Origin: Streptomyces sp. Tue6028
Lineage (GTDB): Bacteria; Actinomycetota; Actinomycetes; Streptomycetales; Streptomycetaceae
Direction: 5' to 3'
Assembly (NCBI RefSeq): GCF_002300165.1
Contig: NZ_MLCE01000006.1
Span: 1 to 64,000 of the forward strand
DNA: 64,000 nucleotides
A program made the position numbers and the translations under genes. A model generated the notes under the pieces. The model was not told where the DNA came from and did no database searches. It worked only from the letters and a program-made list of their open reading frames with translations. Positions 8,469 to 22,510 of this stretch are shown here, one piece after another. Numbering within the stretch: the stretch's first letter is position 1; every line of letters starts with the position of its first letter.

Positions 8469-10832
8469 ATGGACGGTCGTGACCTGGTGCGTTCGGTGAA
8501 AGCGGTCGGTTCGGGGGGTACTGCCCATGGGTGGCGCACGGTCCGGGCCGCATGGCGCAGGAGGCGTGCCGACGCCGCCGGGTTGCCGCAGCGGGGCGCC
8601 GAGCGGGCGCGGGTGCCGGGCCCGGTACAGGGCGTGGAGACGGAGCCCGGCGGTGGTGTCGTCCGTTTCGCCAGGTCCGAACTGCGGATCACGGTCACGG
8701 CCGGCGGAGCGGTCTTCTGGGGCTGGGACGGGGCCGGTCCGGAGCCGTCCTACGCGCTCGCCGGCAGCTCCCCCGAGCCCGACCCTCGCGCGATCCTGGA
8801 GCCGGACAAGGAGGGCGGCTGGCGGGTCGTCTCCGAGCGGGTGACCGTCGCGGTCTCCCTGCACGGCGCGGTCGAGGTGCGGACGCCCGGAGGCGTGGTC
8901 CTGCGCCGCGATCTGCCGCCCCGCTGGTGGGAGCCCGTCGACGGTGGCGCGGCCCGCTGGATGCAGCGCTCCGAAGTGGCGGCCGACGCTCGCTTCTTCG
9001 GTCTCGGCGGGCGCGCGACGGGGCCCCGGCTCCGCGACGGCACGTACCGGTTGTGGAACACGGACCCGGGCCGTCCCTTCGGGCCCGAGGACGACCCCCT
9101 GTACGTCACCATGCCGGTGCAGATGGTGGTCGCCGACGCGGCCACTCACCTCGTGTTCCACGACACGACGTGGGACGGCACGGTGACCTTGCGCGAGGGG
9201 GAGGAGGGCGCCGGCTCCGGGCACGACCGGGCCGGGACGTGCGAGCTGCGCATGGACGGCGGCCCACTGCGCTGCTGGGTCATGGTGGGCACCCCCGCGC
9301 GCGTGCTGCACGCCTGGGCCTCGCTCACCGGGGCGCCCGCGCTGCCCCCGGCGTGGGCTCTTGGGCACCATCACGCGCGGTGGGGTTTCGGCAGCGAGCA
9401 AGAGGTACGCCGGATCGTCGCCGGGTACGAGGAGCGCGGGCTTCCGCTCGACGCGGTCCACCTGGACATCGACCACTACGACGCGCACCAGGTGTTCACG
9501 GTCGACACTCAGCACTTCCCGAAACTCCCGCTGCTCGCCGAGGAACTGCGCCGCGACGGCGTCCATCTGGTGTCGATCATCGATCCCGCGGTCAAGGCCG
9601 AGCCGGGCAACCCGGTGTACGACAGCGGGCTGGAGACGGACGCCTTCGTCCGGGACGCGTCGGGGCAGCCGGTGCGCGGCGTCGTGTGGCCCGGGGAGTC
9701 GGTCCATCCCGACTTCACGCACGCGCGCGTGCGTGAGTGGTGGGGCGGACTCTACGAGGAGCGGCTCGCGCTGGGGTTCGCCGGGTTCTGGCACGACATG
9801 AACGAACCGACGTCGTTCACGGCCTTCGGGGAGTCGACTCTGCCCCGTTCGGCGCGGCACTCCCTGGAGGGGCGCGGCGGAGATCATCGCGAGGCGCACA
9901 ACGTGTACGCGCTCGGCATGGCCCGGGCCGCCTACGAGGGGCTGCGGGAGCTCGTGCCCCAGGAACGGCCGTTCCTCTTCTCCCGGTCCGGCTGGGCCGG
10001 GATGCAGCGCTACGGCGGGACCTGGTCGGGGGACGTGGCCACCGGCTGGCCGGGACTGCGGGCGTCGCTCTCCCTCGTGCTGGGGCTCGGGCTGTGCGGG
10101 GTGCCCTACTCGGGACCCGACGTGGGCGGCTTCGACGGGAGCCCGTCGCCCGAGCTGTACCTGAGGTGGTTCCAGCTCGGCGCCTACCTGCCGCTCTTCC
10201 GCACCCATGCGAGCCTGCGCGCGGGCCGCAGGGAGCCCTGGGAGTTCGGTTCCGAAGTCCTGGAGCACGCGCGCGTGGCACTCGTCGAGCGGCGGCGCCT
10301 CGCGCCGTACTTCATGACGCTGGCGCACCTGGCACGGCGCACAGGTGCGCCGTACGTGAGGCCCCTGTGGTGGGGCGCGCCCATGGACCGGGCGCTGCGC
10401 GACTGCGAGGACGCCTTCCTGCTGGGTGACTGCCTCCTGGTGGCGCCCGTGCTGGATCACGGAGCGGACCGGCGTGCGGTGCAGTTGCCCCGGGGGCGGT
10501 GGTACGACACGGTCACCGAGGAGGCGTACGAGGGTCCGGCCCAGGTGCTGGTCGACGCCCCGTTGTCACGTGTCCCGGTGCTGGCGCGGGCGGGCTCCGT
10601 CATCCCCGTGCGCGGTGCCGACGGCGGTCTGGAGCTGGAGGCGTGGGCTCCCGCGCGGGGCCGCACCGGCGGCGGGCTCGTCGTGGCGGACGCGGGCGAC
10701 GGGTGGGACGAGCCGGAGATCGAGCGCTACGTGACGCGGTGGGAGGGCAGGCGGGTGGTGGTGCTGCGGGACGGCGAGGACGGCCGGACCGAGCCGTCCT
10801 GCCCGGTTCGGGTACGGGGGCTCGGTGTGTGA
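8469..10832 (+). CDS. Glycoside hydrolase family 31 (alpha-glucosidase type)
   Basis: A 787-residue GH31 enzyme with no signal peptide, so cytoplasmic. An N-terminal beta-sandwich domain with FFGLGGRATGPRLR is followed by the barrel. The catalytic nucleophile is Asp443 in GFWHDMNEPTSF and the acid/base is Asp522 in GTWSGDVATGW; the C-terminal beta domains follow. These residues fit retaining alpha-glucosidases; an alpha-xylosidase or transglucosylase activity cannot be excluded. The ATG at 8469 follows AGGGTGAG; an in-frame GTG at 8460 overlaps that site. It diverges from the AACS gene across 213 bp. The N-terminus is arginine-rich. Confidence 0.92.
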   Translation: MDGRDLVRSVKAVGSGGTAHGWRTVRAAWRRRRADAAGLPQRGAERARVPGPVQGVETEPGGGVVRFARSELRITVTAGGAVFWGWDGAGPEPSYALAGSSPEPDPRAILEPDKEGGWRVVSERVTVAVSLHGAVEVRTPGGVVLRRDLPPRWWEPVDGGAARWMQRSEVAADARFFGLGGRATGPRLRDGTYRLWNTDPGRPFGPEDDPLYVTMPVQMVVADAATHLVFHDTTWDGTVTLREGEEGAGSGHDRAGTCELRMDGGPLRCWVMVGTPARVLHAWASLTGAPALPPAWALGHHHARWGFGSEQEVRRIVAGYEERGLPLDAVHLDIDHYDAHQVFTVDTQHFPKLPLLAEELRRDGVHLVSIIDPAVKAEPGNPVYDSGLETDAFVRDASGQPVRGVVWPGESVHPDFTHARVREWWGGLYEERLALGFAGFWHDMNEPTSFTAFGESTLPRSARHSLEGRGGDHREAHNVYALGMARAAYEGLRELVPQERPFLFSRSGWAGMQRYGGTWSGDVATGWPGLRASLSLVLGLGLCGVPYSGPDVGGFDGSPSPELYLRWFQLGAYLPLFRTHASLRAGRREPWEFGSEVLEHARVALVERRRLAPYFMTLAHLARRTGAPYVRPLWWGAPMDRALRDCEDAFLLGDCLLVAPVLDHGADRRAVQLPRGRWYDTVTEEAYEGPAQVLVDAPLSRVPVLARAGSVIPVRGADGGLELEAWAPARGRTGGGLVVADAGDGWDEPEIERYVTRWEGRRVVVLRDGEDGRTEPSCPVRVRGLGV

Positions 10833-10846
10833 CGGGGCTTGAGCGC

Positions 10847-10872
10847 GGCGCCGGAGGGTGACGGCCGGCGCC
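10847..10872 (+). terminator. Hairpin after the GH31 gene
   Basis: An 8-bp perfect GC stem (10847-10854 against 10865-10872) with a 10-base loop begins 15 bases after the GH31 stop. There is no U-run. The following 140 bp to the Nudix gene contain imperfect repeats of a GGCGACCTGCC element and one CACGCGCGCGTG palindrome. Confidence 0.5.
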
Positions 10873-11016
10873 CCCGCGTGACGTGTGGCACGCGCGCGTG
10901 GGCGACGTGACCGCGCGCGTCAATCGCGCTGTGCCCGCGCGCGTGAGGCGACCTGCCCTCGCCCGTCAGGCGACCTGCCCGCGCGGGCGACGCGCCCTTG
11001 GGTGCAATGGGCCGTC

Positions 11017-11553
11017 TCAGATGTACCGGCCCTCGAACCATGCCCGAGCCGCCAAGGTGTGCAGCGGGAAGGCGAGTTCGACCGGCCTGCGCAGGAGGTG
11101 CCACCCGGCCGTCTCGTCCGTGGCTGCCGAAGGGGGCAGCTCGGCCGCCGGGCGCTCCGGAAGGAGCCCGAAGAGCAGCAGGTGGCCGGCCGGAGAGCTC
11201 ATCGCGTCGGCGAGCCGGACGTCCCGGCTCGCCACGTCGATGCCCGTCTCCTCCTTGAGCTCGCGCGCCACCGCGTGCCGCCAGTCCTCCCGGTGGTCGA
11301 TGAAGCCCCCGGGCAGGGCGATGCCTCCGCGCGCGGGAGCGATGGTCCGGGTGATGACGACCAGGGCCGTACCCCTGTCGTCGTAGACGGGCTGAAGGGC
11401 CACCGCGACGGGGAGCGGATTGCGGTACGCCACGGTCCCGCAGGCGGCACAGGTGCGGGGCCAGCCGGAGATGCCCTCTTCGTAGGGGGCGCCACAGCTC
11501 GAACAGTGGGAGTCCGGCGCGAAGTCGGCGGGCGGATGCGGGGTTGCGGACAC
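11017..11553 (-). CDS. Nudix hydrolase with zinc ribbon
   Basis: A 178-residue protein. Residues 17-40 form a zinc ribbon (CSSCGAPYEEG then CAACG), and a Nudix domain follows with a complete Nudix box from GGFIDHRE through RELKEETGI, the Mg-binding glutamates included. Zinc ribbon plus Nudix resembles the NADH pyrophosphatase (NudC-like) or DUF4743-type branch; the substrate is not certain. It converges on the GH31 gene. Its start lies about 240 bp from the next plus-strand operon, and the two promoters share that interval. Confidence 0.85.
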   Translation of the reverse strand: MSATPHPPADFAPDSHCSSCGAPYEEGISGWPRTCAACGTVAYRNPLPVAVALQPVYDDRGTALVVITRTIAPARGGIALPGGFIDHREDWRHAVARELKEETGIDVASRDVRLADAMSSPAGHLLLFGLLPERPAAELPPSAATDETAGWHLLRRPVELAFPLHTLAARAWFEGRYI

Positions 11554-11757
11554 GCCGCGGACTGTATCCGATCATCGGAGGAACGTCTTCACCTGTGGCC
11601 GCCCGGACCTGCGAGCGCCCCCGACGGGGCGCCGGCGGCGGGGACGGCCGGGACCACCCCCGTGGGCCCCGGTCGTCCCCACGGTTACAGCGACGCCGTG
11701 GAGGCCCGTGTGGTTCACCGTGACGGCCTGCCCAATTCTCGTTGCCCGTGGCACACT

Positions 11758-11778
11758 TCTGACGTTCCGTCAGATACT
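11758..11778 (+). promoter_or_regulatory. 17-bp perfect operator overlapping a -10 box
   Basis: TCTGACGTTCCGTCAGA (11758-11774) is a perfect inverted repeat with 7-bp arms and a 3-base centre. It overlaps GATACT at 11773-11778, a good -10 box about 17 bp upstream of the DUF35 gene start. The architecture suits repression by a TetR-family dimer, but no TetR gene is adjacent, so the regulator is unknown. Confidence 0.7.
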
Positions 11779-11794
11779 GTGCCGGGGAGGGATC

Positions 11795-12241
11795 TTGTCG
11801 CGTACACGCACGCCTGTGGTGACCGGGTGGTTCGCAGGAGAGGGAGACGACTTCCGCCTCCTCGGCACACGCTGTTCCGCGTGCACCTCGGTCTTCTTCC
11901 CCCGCGAGGACGCGTTCTGCCGCAATCCCGGCTGCCCGGGCGGCGAGCTCGTCGAGGTGCCGCTGTCCCCGCGCGGCCGCGTCTGGTCGTACACGGACAG
12001 CCGGTACCGGCCGCCGTCACCCTATGTGACGGACCCGGAACTCTCGTGGGAGCCCTACACGTTGATCGCTGTGGAGCTGGAATCCGAGCGCATCGTCGTA
12101 CTCGGTCAGGCGGCTCCGGGGATCACCGTCGCCGATCTGACGGTGGGCATGGAGGTGGTGGTCGTCCCGGGGGTGCTCAATGAGGACGCGGAGACGACCT
12201 GGACGACCTGGCACTGGCAGCCGACGGGGGTGGCCGCATGA
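11795..12241 (+). CDS. DUF35 OB-fold/zinc-ribbon protein, thiolase partner
   Basis: A 148-residue acyl-CoA-associated OB-fold protein. The N-terminal rubredoxin-like zinc ribbon is LGTRCSACTSVFFPREDAFCRNPGC (four cysteines) and the OB-fold DUF35_C region follows, with GRVWSYTDSRY. Such proteins partner thiolase-like or lipid-transfer enzymes (as ChsH2 and Ltp2 partners in steroid degradation) or PKS/hydratase enzymes. The TTG at 11795 has GGGGAGG 4 bases upstream; upstream codons do not resemble the family. The thiolase gene starts 28 bp after its stop, so they almost certainly function together. Confidence 0.85.
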   Translation: MSRTRTPVVTGWFAGEGDDFRLLGTRCSACTSVFFPREDAFCRNPGCPGGELVEVPLSPRGRVWSYTDSRYRPPSPYVTDPELSWEPYTLIAVELESERIVVLGQAAPGITVADLTVGMEVVVVPGVLNEDAETTWTTWHWQPTGVAA

Positions 12242-12269
12242 GCGGCACACGGTTCAGGGGGGTGGCGGT

Positions 12270-13460
12270 ATGACCGGCGAAGTGGCGGTGCTCGGCGTGG
12301 GCATGCACCCGTGGGGCAAGTGGGGCCGCGGATTCGTCGAGTACGGAGTGACGGCCGCGCGGACCGCGCTGGCCGACGCCGGGATCGACTGGCGCGACAT
12401 CGGGTCGATCGTCGGTGCCGACACCGTCCGCGGCGGCTATCCGGGGTATGTGGCGGGAGCGACGTTCGCCAAGGCACTGGGCTGGCAGGGCGCACGGGTC
12501 GCGAGTGTGTACGCGGCGTGCGCGTCGGGGGCGCAGGCCCTGAACACGGCGCGGGCGCAGATCCTCGCGGGCCTCGCGGACGTCGTCCTCGTGGTCGGCG
12601 CCGACGCGGCCCCCAAGGGGTTCTTCCGGCCGGCCGGCGGGGATCGGCCGGACGATCCGGACTGGCTGCGGTTCCGGGTACTGGGGGCGACGAATCCGAC
12701 GTACTTCGGGCTGTACGCGCGACGGCGCATGGCACTGTACGCAGACACACTGGAGGACTTCGCGCAGGTCAAGGTGAAGAACGCCGCGCTGGGGGCGCTC
12801 AACCCGCACGCGCGGTACCGCAAGAAGGTCACCGCGGAGGAGGTCGCGGGGTCCGCGGTCGTCGCCGATCCGCTGCGGCTCCTCGACATCTGCGCGACCT
12901 CGGACGGCGGCGCGGCCGTGGTGCTCTCCAGCATGGACTTCGCGCGCCGGCACGGAGCGGCCGGTCCCGTACGGATCCGCGCGGTGTCCACGGTGACCCC
13001 GAGCTATCCCAACACGGTGCTCGACCTGCCGGACATCGCCACGGACTCCGCGGCCGCCGTACGGCCGGCCGACGGCACCTTCCGTGCGTCGATCGCGCGC
13101 GCGGCGTACGAGGAGGCCGGCATCGGGCCCGAGGACCTCTCGCTCGCCGAGGTGTACGACCTTTCCACGGCCCTGGAGCTGCAGTGGTACGAGGATCTCG
13201 GACTGTGCGGCGAGGGCGAGGCGGTGAAGCTGCTGCGCGAGGGTGCCACCTCGCTCGGCGGACGCATACCGGTGAACGTCAGCGGCGGTCTCGCCTCCTT
13301 CGGAGAGGCCGTTCCGGCGCAGGCGATCGCCCAGGTGTGCGAGCTGACCTGGCAGCTGCGCGGCAGCGCGGGCGACCGTCAGGTGGCCGGGGCGCGCGTG
13401 GGGATCACCGCGAACCAGGGGCTGTTCGGACACGGCTCCTCGGTCGTCGCGGTGCGCTGA
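12270..13460 (+). CDS. Thiolase-like lipid-transfer protein (SCP-x/Ltp type)
   Basis: A 396-residue thiolase-superfamily protein of the SCP-x/lipid-transfer branch. The nucleophile region is SVYAACASGAQAL with Cys84; the C-terminal GLFGHGSSVVAVR contains the conserved histidine. The pairing with a DUF35 partner resembles Ltp2-ChsH2, which performs a retro-aldol step on steroid side chains, or other acyl-CoA cleavage or condensation; the substrate is not evident. The ATG at 12270 follows a GGGGGTGG site. A long hairpin lies 32 bases downstream. Confidence 0.88.
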   Translation: MTGEVAVLGVGMHPWGKWGRGFVEYGVTAARTALADAGIDWRDIGSIVGADTVRGGYPGYVAGATFAKALGWQGARVASVYAACASGAQALNTARAQILAGLADVVLVVGADAAPKGFFRPAGGDRPDDPDWLRFRVLGATNPTYFGLYARRRMALYADTLEDFAQVKVKNAALGALNPHARYRKKVTAEEVAGSAVVADPLRLLDICATSDGGAAVVLSSMDFARRHGAAGPVRIRAVSTVTPSYPNTVLDLPDIATDSAAAVRPADGTFRASIARAAYEEAGIGPEDLSLAEVYDLSTALELQWYEDLGLCGEGEAVKLLREGATSLGGRIPVNVSGGLASFGEAVPAQAIAQVCELTWQLRGSAGDRQVAGARVGITANQGLFGHGSSVVAVR

Positions 13461-13492
13461 CCCGACAGGCCCTGGGCCGCGGTTCCACGGAC

Positions 13493-13540
13493 CCGGCCCC
13501 GCCGTGCGCGAACCGCTGGGGGCGCGCACGGCGGGGCCGG
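13493..13540 (+). terminator. 18-bp perfect-stem terminator
   Basis: An 18-bp perfect stem (13493-13510 against 13523-13540) with a 12-base loop follows the thiolase stop. It should end the DUF35-thiolase transcript before the c-di-GMP-type gene. Confidence 0.8.
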
Positions 13541-13619
13541 CGGCAGCGGCCGTCCGGCCGGAGCCGGCCCGGCCGCCCGCACCCTGTGTGACGACCTCGG
13601 AATCCTGCGTGAACAGCTC

Positions 13620-15308
13620 ATGAATCGCCCCCGGGCGCGGACGGGCTGGCGACATCATGCTGCCGTGCCCTCCTGGACGGATACGGTCCGCTTCGCCTTT
13701 CAACCGGTCGTCAATCTGACGACCGGAGGGGTCTCGGCGCTGGAGATACTCGCCCGCCCCGAGGCCGGCGACATCCTGGCACAGGCCCGCCGCGACCCCG
13801 AACTGGACGGCCGGCTCGCCGCGTTGGCCATCCGGGCCGCCGCACGCAAGGAGACGCTGCTGCCGCTGCACGTCAATGTGTTCGCCGGAACCCTCGCCGA
13901 CCTCGGCGGTCTGGCGGCGCTGCGCGAGGCCGTGCGCGAGGCCGGACGGCTTCCCTGGGAGGTGACCGTCGACATCGGCCCGCCGTACACGCACGTGCCG
14001 CAGCACGCCCTGCTGGAGGCGGTCACCGCGGTGCGTGCCGAGGGCTTCCGGATCTGCGCGGACGGGGTCGGCGACGGCGACGTACCGCTGCGGCTGCTCA
14101 CGGACCTCGCTCCCGAGCTGATGAAGCTCGACGTGTCCCTGCTGACTCGGCCCGCGGCGGTACGGGCGATGCGGACGCTGTGCGAGCAGCTGGGCGCGCT
14201 GCTGTCCGTCGAGGGGGTGGAGACGGAGTCGCAGTGCGCGGCGGCGGTGTCGGCGGGTGCGCAGCTGGCGCAGGGCGACCTGTTCGCGCCGCCCACTCGG
14301 CTGCCCGCGGCGGACGTATACGTTCCGGCCCTCTCCCCCGCGCGCTCCGCTTCGCCGCGGTCGGGGCCCTCCGTACGGCAGTTCGTGCGACCCGCCGCGC
14401 TGCTGCCCGCGACGGCCTCGGCGGGACAGGTACGGGCGCTGCTCACGGGATCGCCCGACGTGTCCGGGGTGCTGCTCGTGAACTCCTCCGGAGTCCCCGT
14501 ACGGTCCGTGCACCGCTCACGGTTCCTGCTGTCGATGTCCGCCCGCTACGGTCACGCGCTGTACGCGGACCGCCCGGCCGCCAAGCTCGGCGACCCGCCG
14601 CGCACCGTCGGTGTCGACGCCACGGCCTGGGAGGTCCTGGACGTGGTGGCGGACGGGGACCGGGACCGTACCTCCGACGACGTCGCCGTCGTCGACCGGT
14701 ACGGGCGGTGCGTGGGCGTGGTGCGCCTCGCCGACCTCGTACGCGCTCTGGCGGAGAACCGGGTCGAGGAGGCCGCGGCGCTCAACCCGCTGACCCGACT
14801 GCCCGGTTCGGACGCGATCACCGGTGAGGTGGACCGGCGGATCGCGGACGGCCGGCTGTTCGCGCTCAGCTGGCTGGACGTCGACCACTTCAAACAGGTC
14901 AACGACGGGGCGGGGTTCGCCGCGGGGGACGAACTGATCCGCTCGGTGGGGCGCGCCTTGCAGCACGCGGCGTCCGGGGCCACCCGCGTGGGGCACATCG
15001 GCGGGGACGACTTCCTGGTCCTCTCCGATCCGGACACCCTGGACCCCCTGGCCACGTCACTCCTCGACGCGCCCTGGTCCGCGGGCGGCCGGGCGATCAC
15101 CCTGTCGCTGGCCACGGTGCTGTGCGCGCCCGGCAGTGTCACCGACCACCGGCAGGCCGCCGCCTGTCTGGCGCCGCTCAAGAAGGCCGCGAAGGCGCTG
15201 AACGGGGCCAGCTGGGTGCTCGGGCGAGCGGGGCTGCCCGGCCACGAGGTGCGGCGCGGCCACGGAACGGCGCCGGTGCGGCCGTCCGGGCAGGCCGTGG
15301 CGGGCTGA
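13620..15308 (+). CDS. EAL-CBS-GGDEF protein with altered catalytic motifs
   Basis: A 562-residue cytoplasmic protein: an EAL domain (about 23-225), a CBS pair (about 268-380) and a GGDEF domain (about 390-545). The EAL motif is E42-I-L; Asn86, Lys169, Glu198 and Gln218 are kept, but the usual Asp-Asp before the loop is D148-G149 (DGVGDG). The signature of the cyclase domain is GGDDF (461-465) instead of GG(D/E)EF; the metal site LDVDHFKQVND is intact. So phosphodiesterase activity is doubtful and cyclase activity may be reduced; a c-di-GMP or nucleotide sensor role is possible, with CBS sensing adenosine ligands. No ribosome site precedes the ATG; a GTG at 13665 is an alternative start. Confidence 0.85.
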   Translation: MNRPRARTGWRHHAAVPSWTDTVRFAFQPVVNLTTGGVSALEILARPEAGDILAQARRDPELDGRLAALAIRAAARKETLLPLHVNVFAGTLADLGGLAALREAVREAGRLPWEVTVDIGPPYTHVPQHALLEAVTAVRAEGFRICADGVGDGDVPLRLLTDLAPELMKLDVSLLTRPAAVRAMRTLCEQLGALLSVEGVETESQCAAAVSAGAQLAQGDLFAPPTRLPAADVYVPALSPARSASPRSGPSVRQFVRPAALLPATASAGQVRALLTGSPDVSGVLLVNSSGVPVRSVHRSRFLLSMSARYGHALYADRPAAKLGDPPRTVGVDATAWEVLDVVADGDRDRTSDDVAVVDRYGRCVGVVRLADLVRALAENRVEEAAALNPLTRLPGSDAITGEVDRRIADGRLFALSWLDVDHFKQVNDGAGFAAGDELIRSVGRALQHAASGATRVGHIGGDDFLVLSDPDTLDPLATSLLDAPWSAGGRAITLSLATVLCAPGSVTDHRQAAACLAPLKKAAKALNGASWVLGRAGLPGHEVRRGHGTAPVRPSGQAVAG

Positions 15309-15342
15309 GTGGCTGTGGTGGGCCGAGCCACCCACCTTCGCG

Positions 15343-15477
15343 GTGCCGAGCCGCACGGCCGCCCCGCACGAACCGGCCTTCGTCACAGTGCCGAGCCGCA
15401 CGGCCGCCCCGCACGAACCGGCCTTCGTCACAGTGCCGAGCCGCACGGCCGCCCCGCACGAACCGGCCACCGTCGAC
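15343..15477. repeat. 45-bp tandem repeat, three copies
   Basis: Three head-to-tail copies of a 45-bp GC-rich unit begin at 15343, 15388 and 15433. The first two are identical over their full length; the third diverges in its last few bases. There are no spacers. The array starts 34 bp after the stop of the EAL-GGDEF gene. Reading frames stay open through it in several phases, but no start with a ribosome site makes a convincing gene. Confidence 0.9.
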
Positions 15478-15809
15478 GGACCGAACGCGTCCGGTGCCCT
15501 CCACGTCACGCCCCCTTTGCGGCCTTCGAACCGTTGCAGTCCGCTACCTTGACGCCCCCTGGGCACCGGTGAACACTTCCGGGTGTCAGTCGGCATCGCC
15601 GCATTCGGGCGTCTTCAGGCACCGCACCGCTCGGGTTTCGACCTGCACCCAGGCCGTCCCCCCACGGGCGATTCCGCTGCGACGGCACGCTCGTCACGGA
15701 CGCCGGGCGGGGCGCGGGACATCCCTGCCTTCGGCTGAAGTGGCCATGGGAAACGCACCCTGCACGGTGGCCCGGGGCCAATCCCCCGGGCGAGGGCCTA
15801 GGAGCCGCC
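15478..15809 (+). promoter_or_regulatory. glpF upstream region with leader hairpin
   Basis: This 332-bp gene-free stretch separates the repeat array from glpF. A perfect 7-bp inverted repeat (CCCGGGG, 15771-15777, against CCCCGGG, 15784-15790) lies about 20 bases before the ATG, just upstream of the CTAGGAG ribosome site, so it could form a leader hairpin. I see no clear -10/-35 pair. Glycerol operons of Streptomyces are usually repressed by the IclR-type GylR, whose gene is not next to glpF here. Confidence 0.4.
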
Positions 15810-16550
15810 ATGAGCAACGGAGACATCTTTGTCGGCGAGTTGATCGGCACCGCGATCCTGATCCTTTTCGGCGCCGGAGTGTGCGCCGCCGTCACCCTCA
15901 ACAAGTCCAAGGCACAAGGCGCCGGCTGGGTGGTCATCGCGTTCGGATGGGGCTTCGGTGTCCTGGCCGGCGCGTACACCGCGGCACCGCTGTCCGGAGG
16001 CCAGATCAATCCGGCGGTCACGATCGGCTTCGCCGTCGAAGGCTCCACCAAGTGGGAGGACGTGCCCTTCTACATCCTGGGCCAGTTCGCCGGAGCCATG
16101 ATCGGGGCCACGCTCTGCTGGCTGCTCTACCTCGGGCAGTTCAACCTCAACGCCGAAGAGGACAAGGCCATCGAGACCCTGGGGATCTTCTCGACACGGC
16201 CCGAGATCAACAACCCCGTGCAGAACCTGATCACCGAGGTCATCGCCACCATCGCGCTGATGCTGCCCATTCTCGCGCTGGTCGGCGGGAGCAAGCGCGT
16301 CGCGGGCATCGGCGACGCGGGCCTGCCCGTCCTGCTCATCTCCCTCCTCGTCGTGGGCATCGGCCTCTCGCTGGGCGGACCCACCGGGTACGCCATCAAC
16401 CCGGCCCGCGACCTGGGACCGCGTCTCACCCACGCATTGCTGCCGATCCCCAACAAGGGCACCTCGGAGTGGAGTTACTCCTGGATCCCGGTGGTCGGCC
16501 CGATCGCGGGCGCCATCATCGGGGCCGCGATCTACAACGCAGCCTTCTGA
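15810..16550 (+). CDS. glpF: Glycerol facilitator (aquaglyceroporin)
   Basis: A 246-residue MIP-family channel with six hydrophobic helices and both NPA half-helix motifs: [11 protein letters not shown] (Asn67-Pro68-Ala69) and [13 protein letters not shown] (Asn197-Pro198-Ala199). The aspartate after the second NPAR marks the glycerol-conducting branch. It lets glycerol diffuse into the cell, where the kinase encoded 13 bp downstream traps it. The ATG has a TAGGAG site. No glpD follows glpK, unlike the canonical gyl operon. Confidence 0.92.
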   Translation: MSNGDIFVGELIGTAILILFGAGVCAAVTLNKSKAQGAGWVVIAFGWGFGVLAGAYTAAPLSGGQINPAVTIGFAVEGSTKWEDVPFYILGQFAGAMIGATLCWLLYLGQFNLNAEEDKAIETLGIFSTRPEINNPVQNLITEVIATIALMLPILALVGGSKRVAGIGDAGLPVLLISLLVVGIGLSLGGPTGYAINPARDLGPRLTHALLPIPNKGTSEWSYSWIPVVGPIAGAIIGAAIYNAAF

Positions 16551-16563
16551 CGAAGGGGACGTC

Positions 16564-18084
<1,521 letters not shown>

Positions 18085-18138
18085 ACAGGGTTCACGCGCG
18101 CGTGCCTCTCGGACGCTCCACGCGCGCGTGCTCGACTG

Positions 18139-18172
18139 CGGCCCGTACCCCGGTCGGCGAGGGTACGGGCCG
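18139..18172. terminator. 12-bp perfect-stem bidirectional terminator
   Basis: A perfect 12-bp stem (18139-18150 against 18161-18172) with a 10-base loop lies between the convergent glpK and cvnD genes. Two exact copies of the palindrome CACGCGCGCGTG (18093-18104 and 18119-18130) lie just before it. Confidence 0.8.
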
Positions 18173-18222
18173 TACCCGTGCGCGGATCGCGGCGGCGAGA
18201 GCCGGGGCCGGTCCGCGTGCCG

Positions 18223-18808
18223 TCAGGTCGCGACGGTCTCGCGGCGGTCGGCGGCGTAGGCCATCGCGTGCTGGACGACCGAGATGAGGACTTCCTTGAC
18301 GGATTCGCGGTCGCGCGCGTCGCACAGGACGACCGGCACTCCGGGGTCGAGGTCGAGTGCCTGGCGGACGTCGTCGGTGGGATACCGTGCGGCGTCGTCG
18401 AAGCAGTTGACGCCGACGACGAAGGGTATGGAACGCCGTTCGAAGTAGTCGACGGCGGCGAAGCAGTCCTCCAGCCGGCGGGTGTCCGCGAGGACGACGG
18501 CGCCGAGCGCGCCGGTGGCGAGCTCGTCCCACAGGAACCAGAAGCGGTCCTGGCCGGGTGTCCCGAAGAGGTACAGCACCAGGTCCTCGCGGAGCGTGAT
18601 GCGGCCGAAGTCCATCGCGACGGTGGTGGTGTGCTTGCCTTCCACGCCACTGGTGTCGTCGACCGGCCGGCCCGCCTCCGTGAGGAGTTCCTCGGTGCGC
18701 AGCGGCTTGATCTCACTGACCGCGCCGACGAGAGTCGTCTTGCCCACGCCGAAGCCGCCCGCCACCAGGATCTTGAGCGTGACGGGCTCGACCGGAGGCT
18801 TGCCGCGC

Positions 18809-18828
<20 letters not shown>
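18223..18828 (-). CDS. cvnD: Conservon small GTPase CvnD
   Basis: A 201-residue MglA/Ras-like GTPase of the conservon type. The P-loop is GGFGVGKTT (residues 24-32); the G3 region reads [11 protein letters not shown] and the G4 region VGVNCFD, both typical CvnD departures from Ras. Conservon proteins form a membrane-associated signalling complex in which CvnA, B, C and D interact. The ATG at 18828 has AGGAG 8 bases upstream and overlaps the end of the oxoprolinase gene by 20 bp, so translation is probably coupled to that gene. In most conservons cvnD directly follows cvnC; here it does not. Confidence 0.9.
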
Positions 18829-22486
<3,658 letters not shown>

Positions 22487-22510
22487 GTCTGTTCCCCGCT
22501 TCCGCCCTGC

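Noticed and set aside
15343..15477. A CRISPR-like array.
   Set aside because: The copies are directly adjacent with no unique spacers, and no cas gene is present. The same holds for the arrays at 27386, 38601 and 55159.
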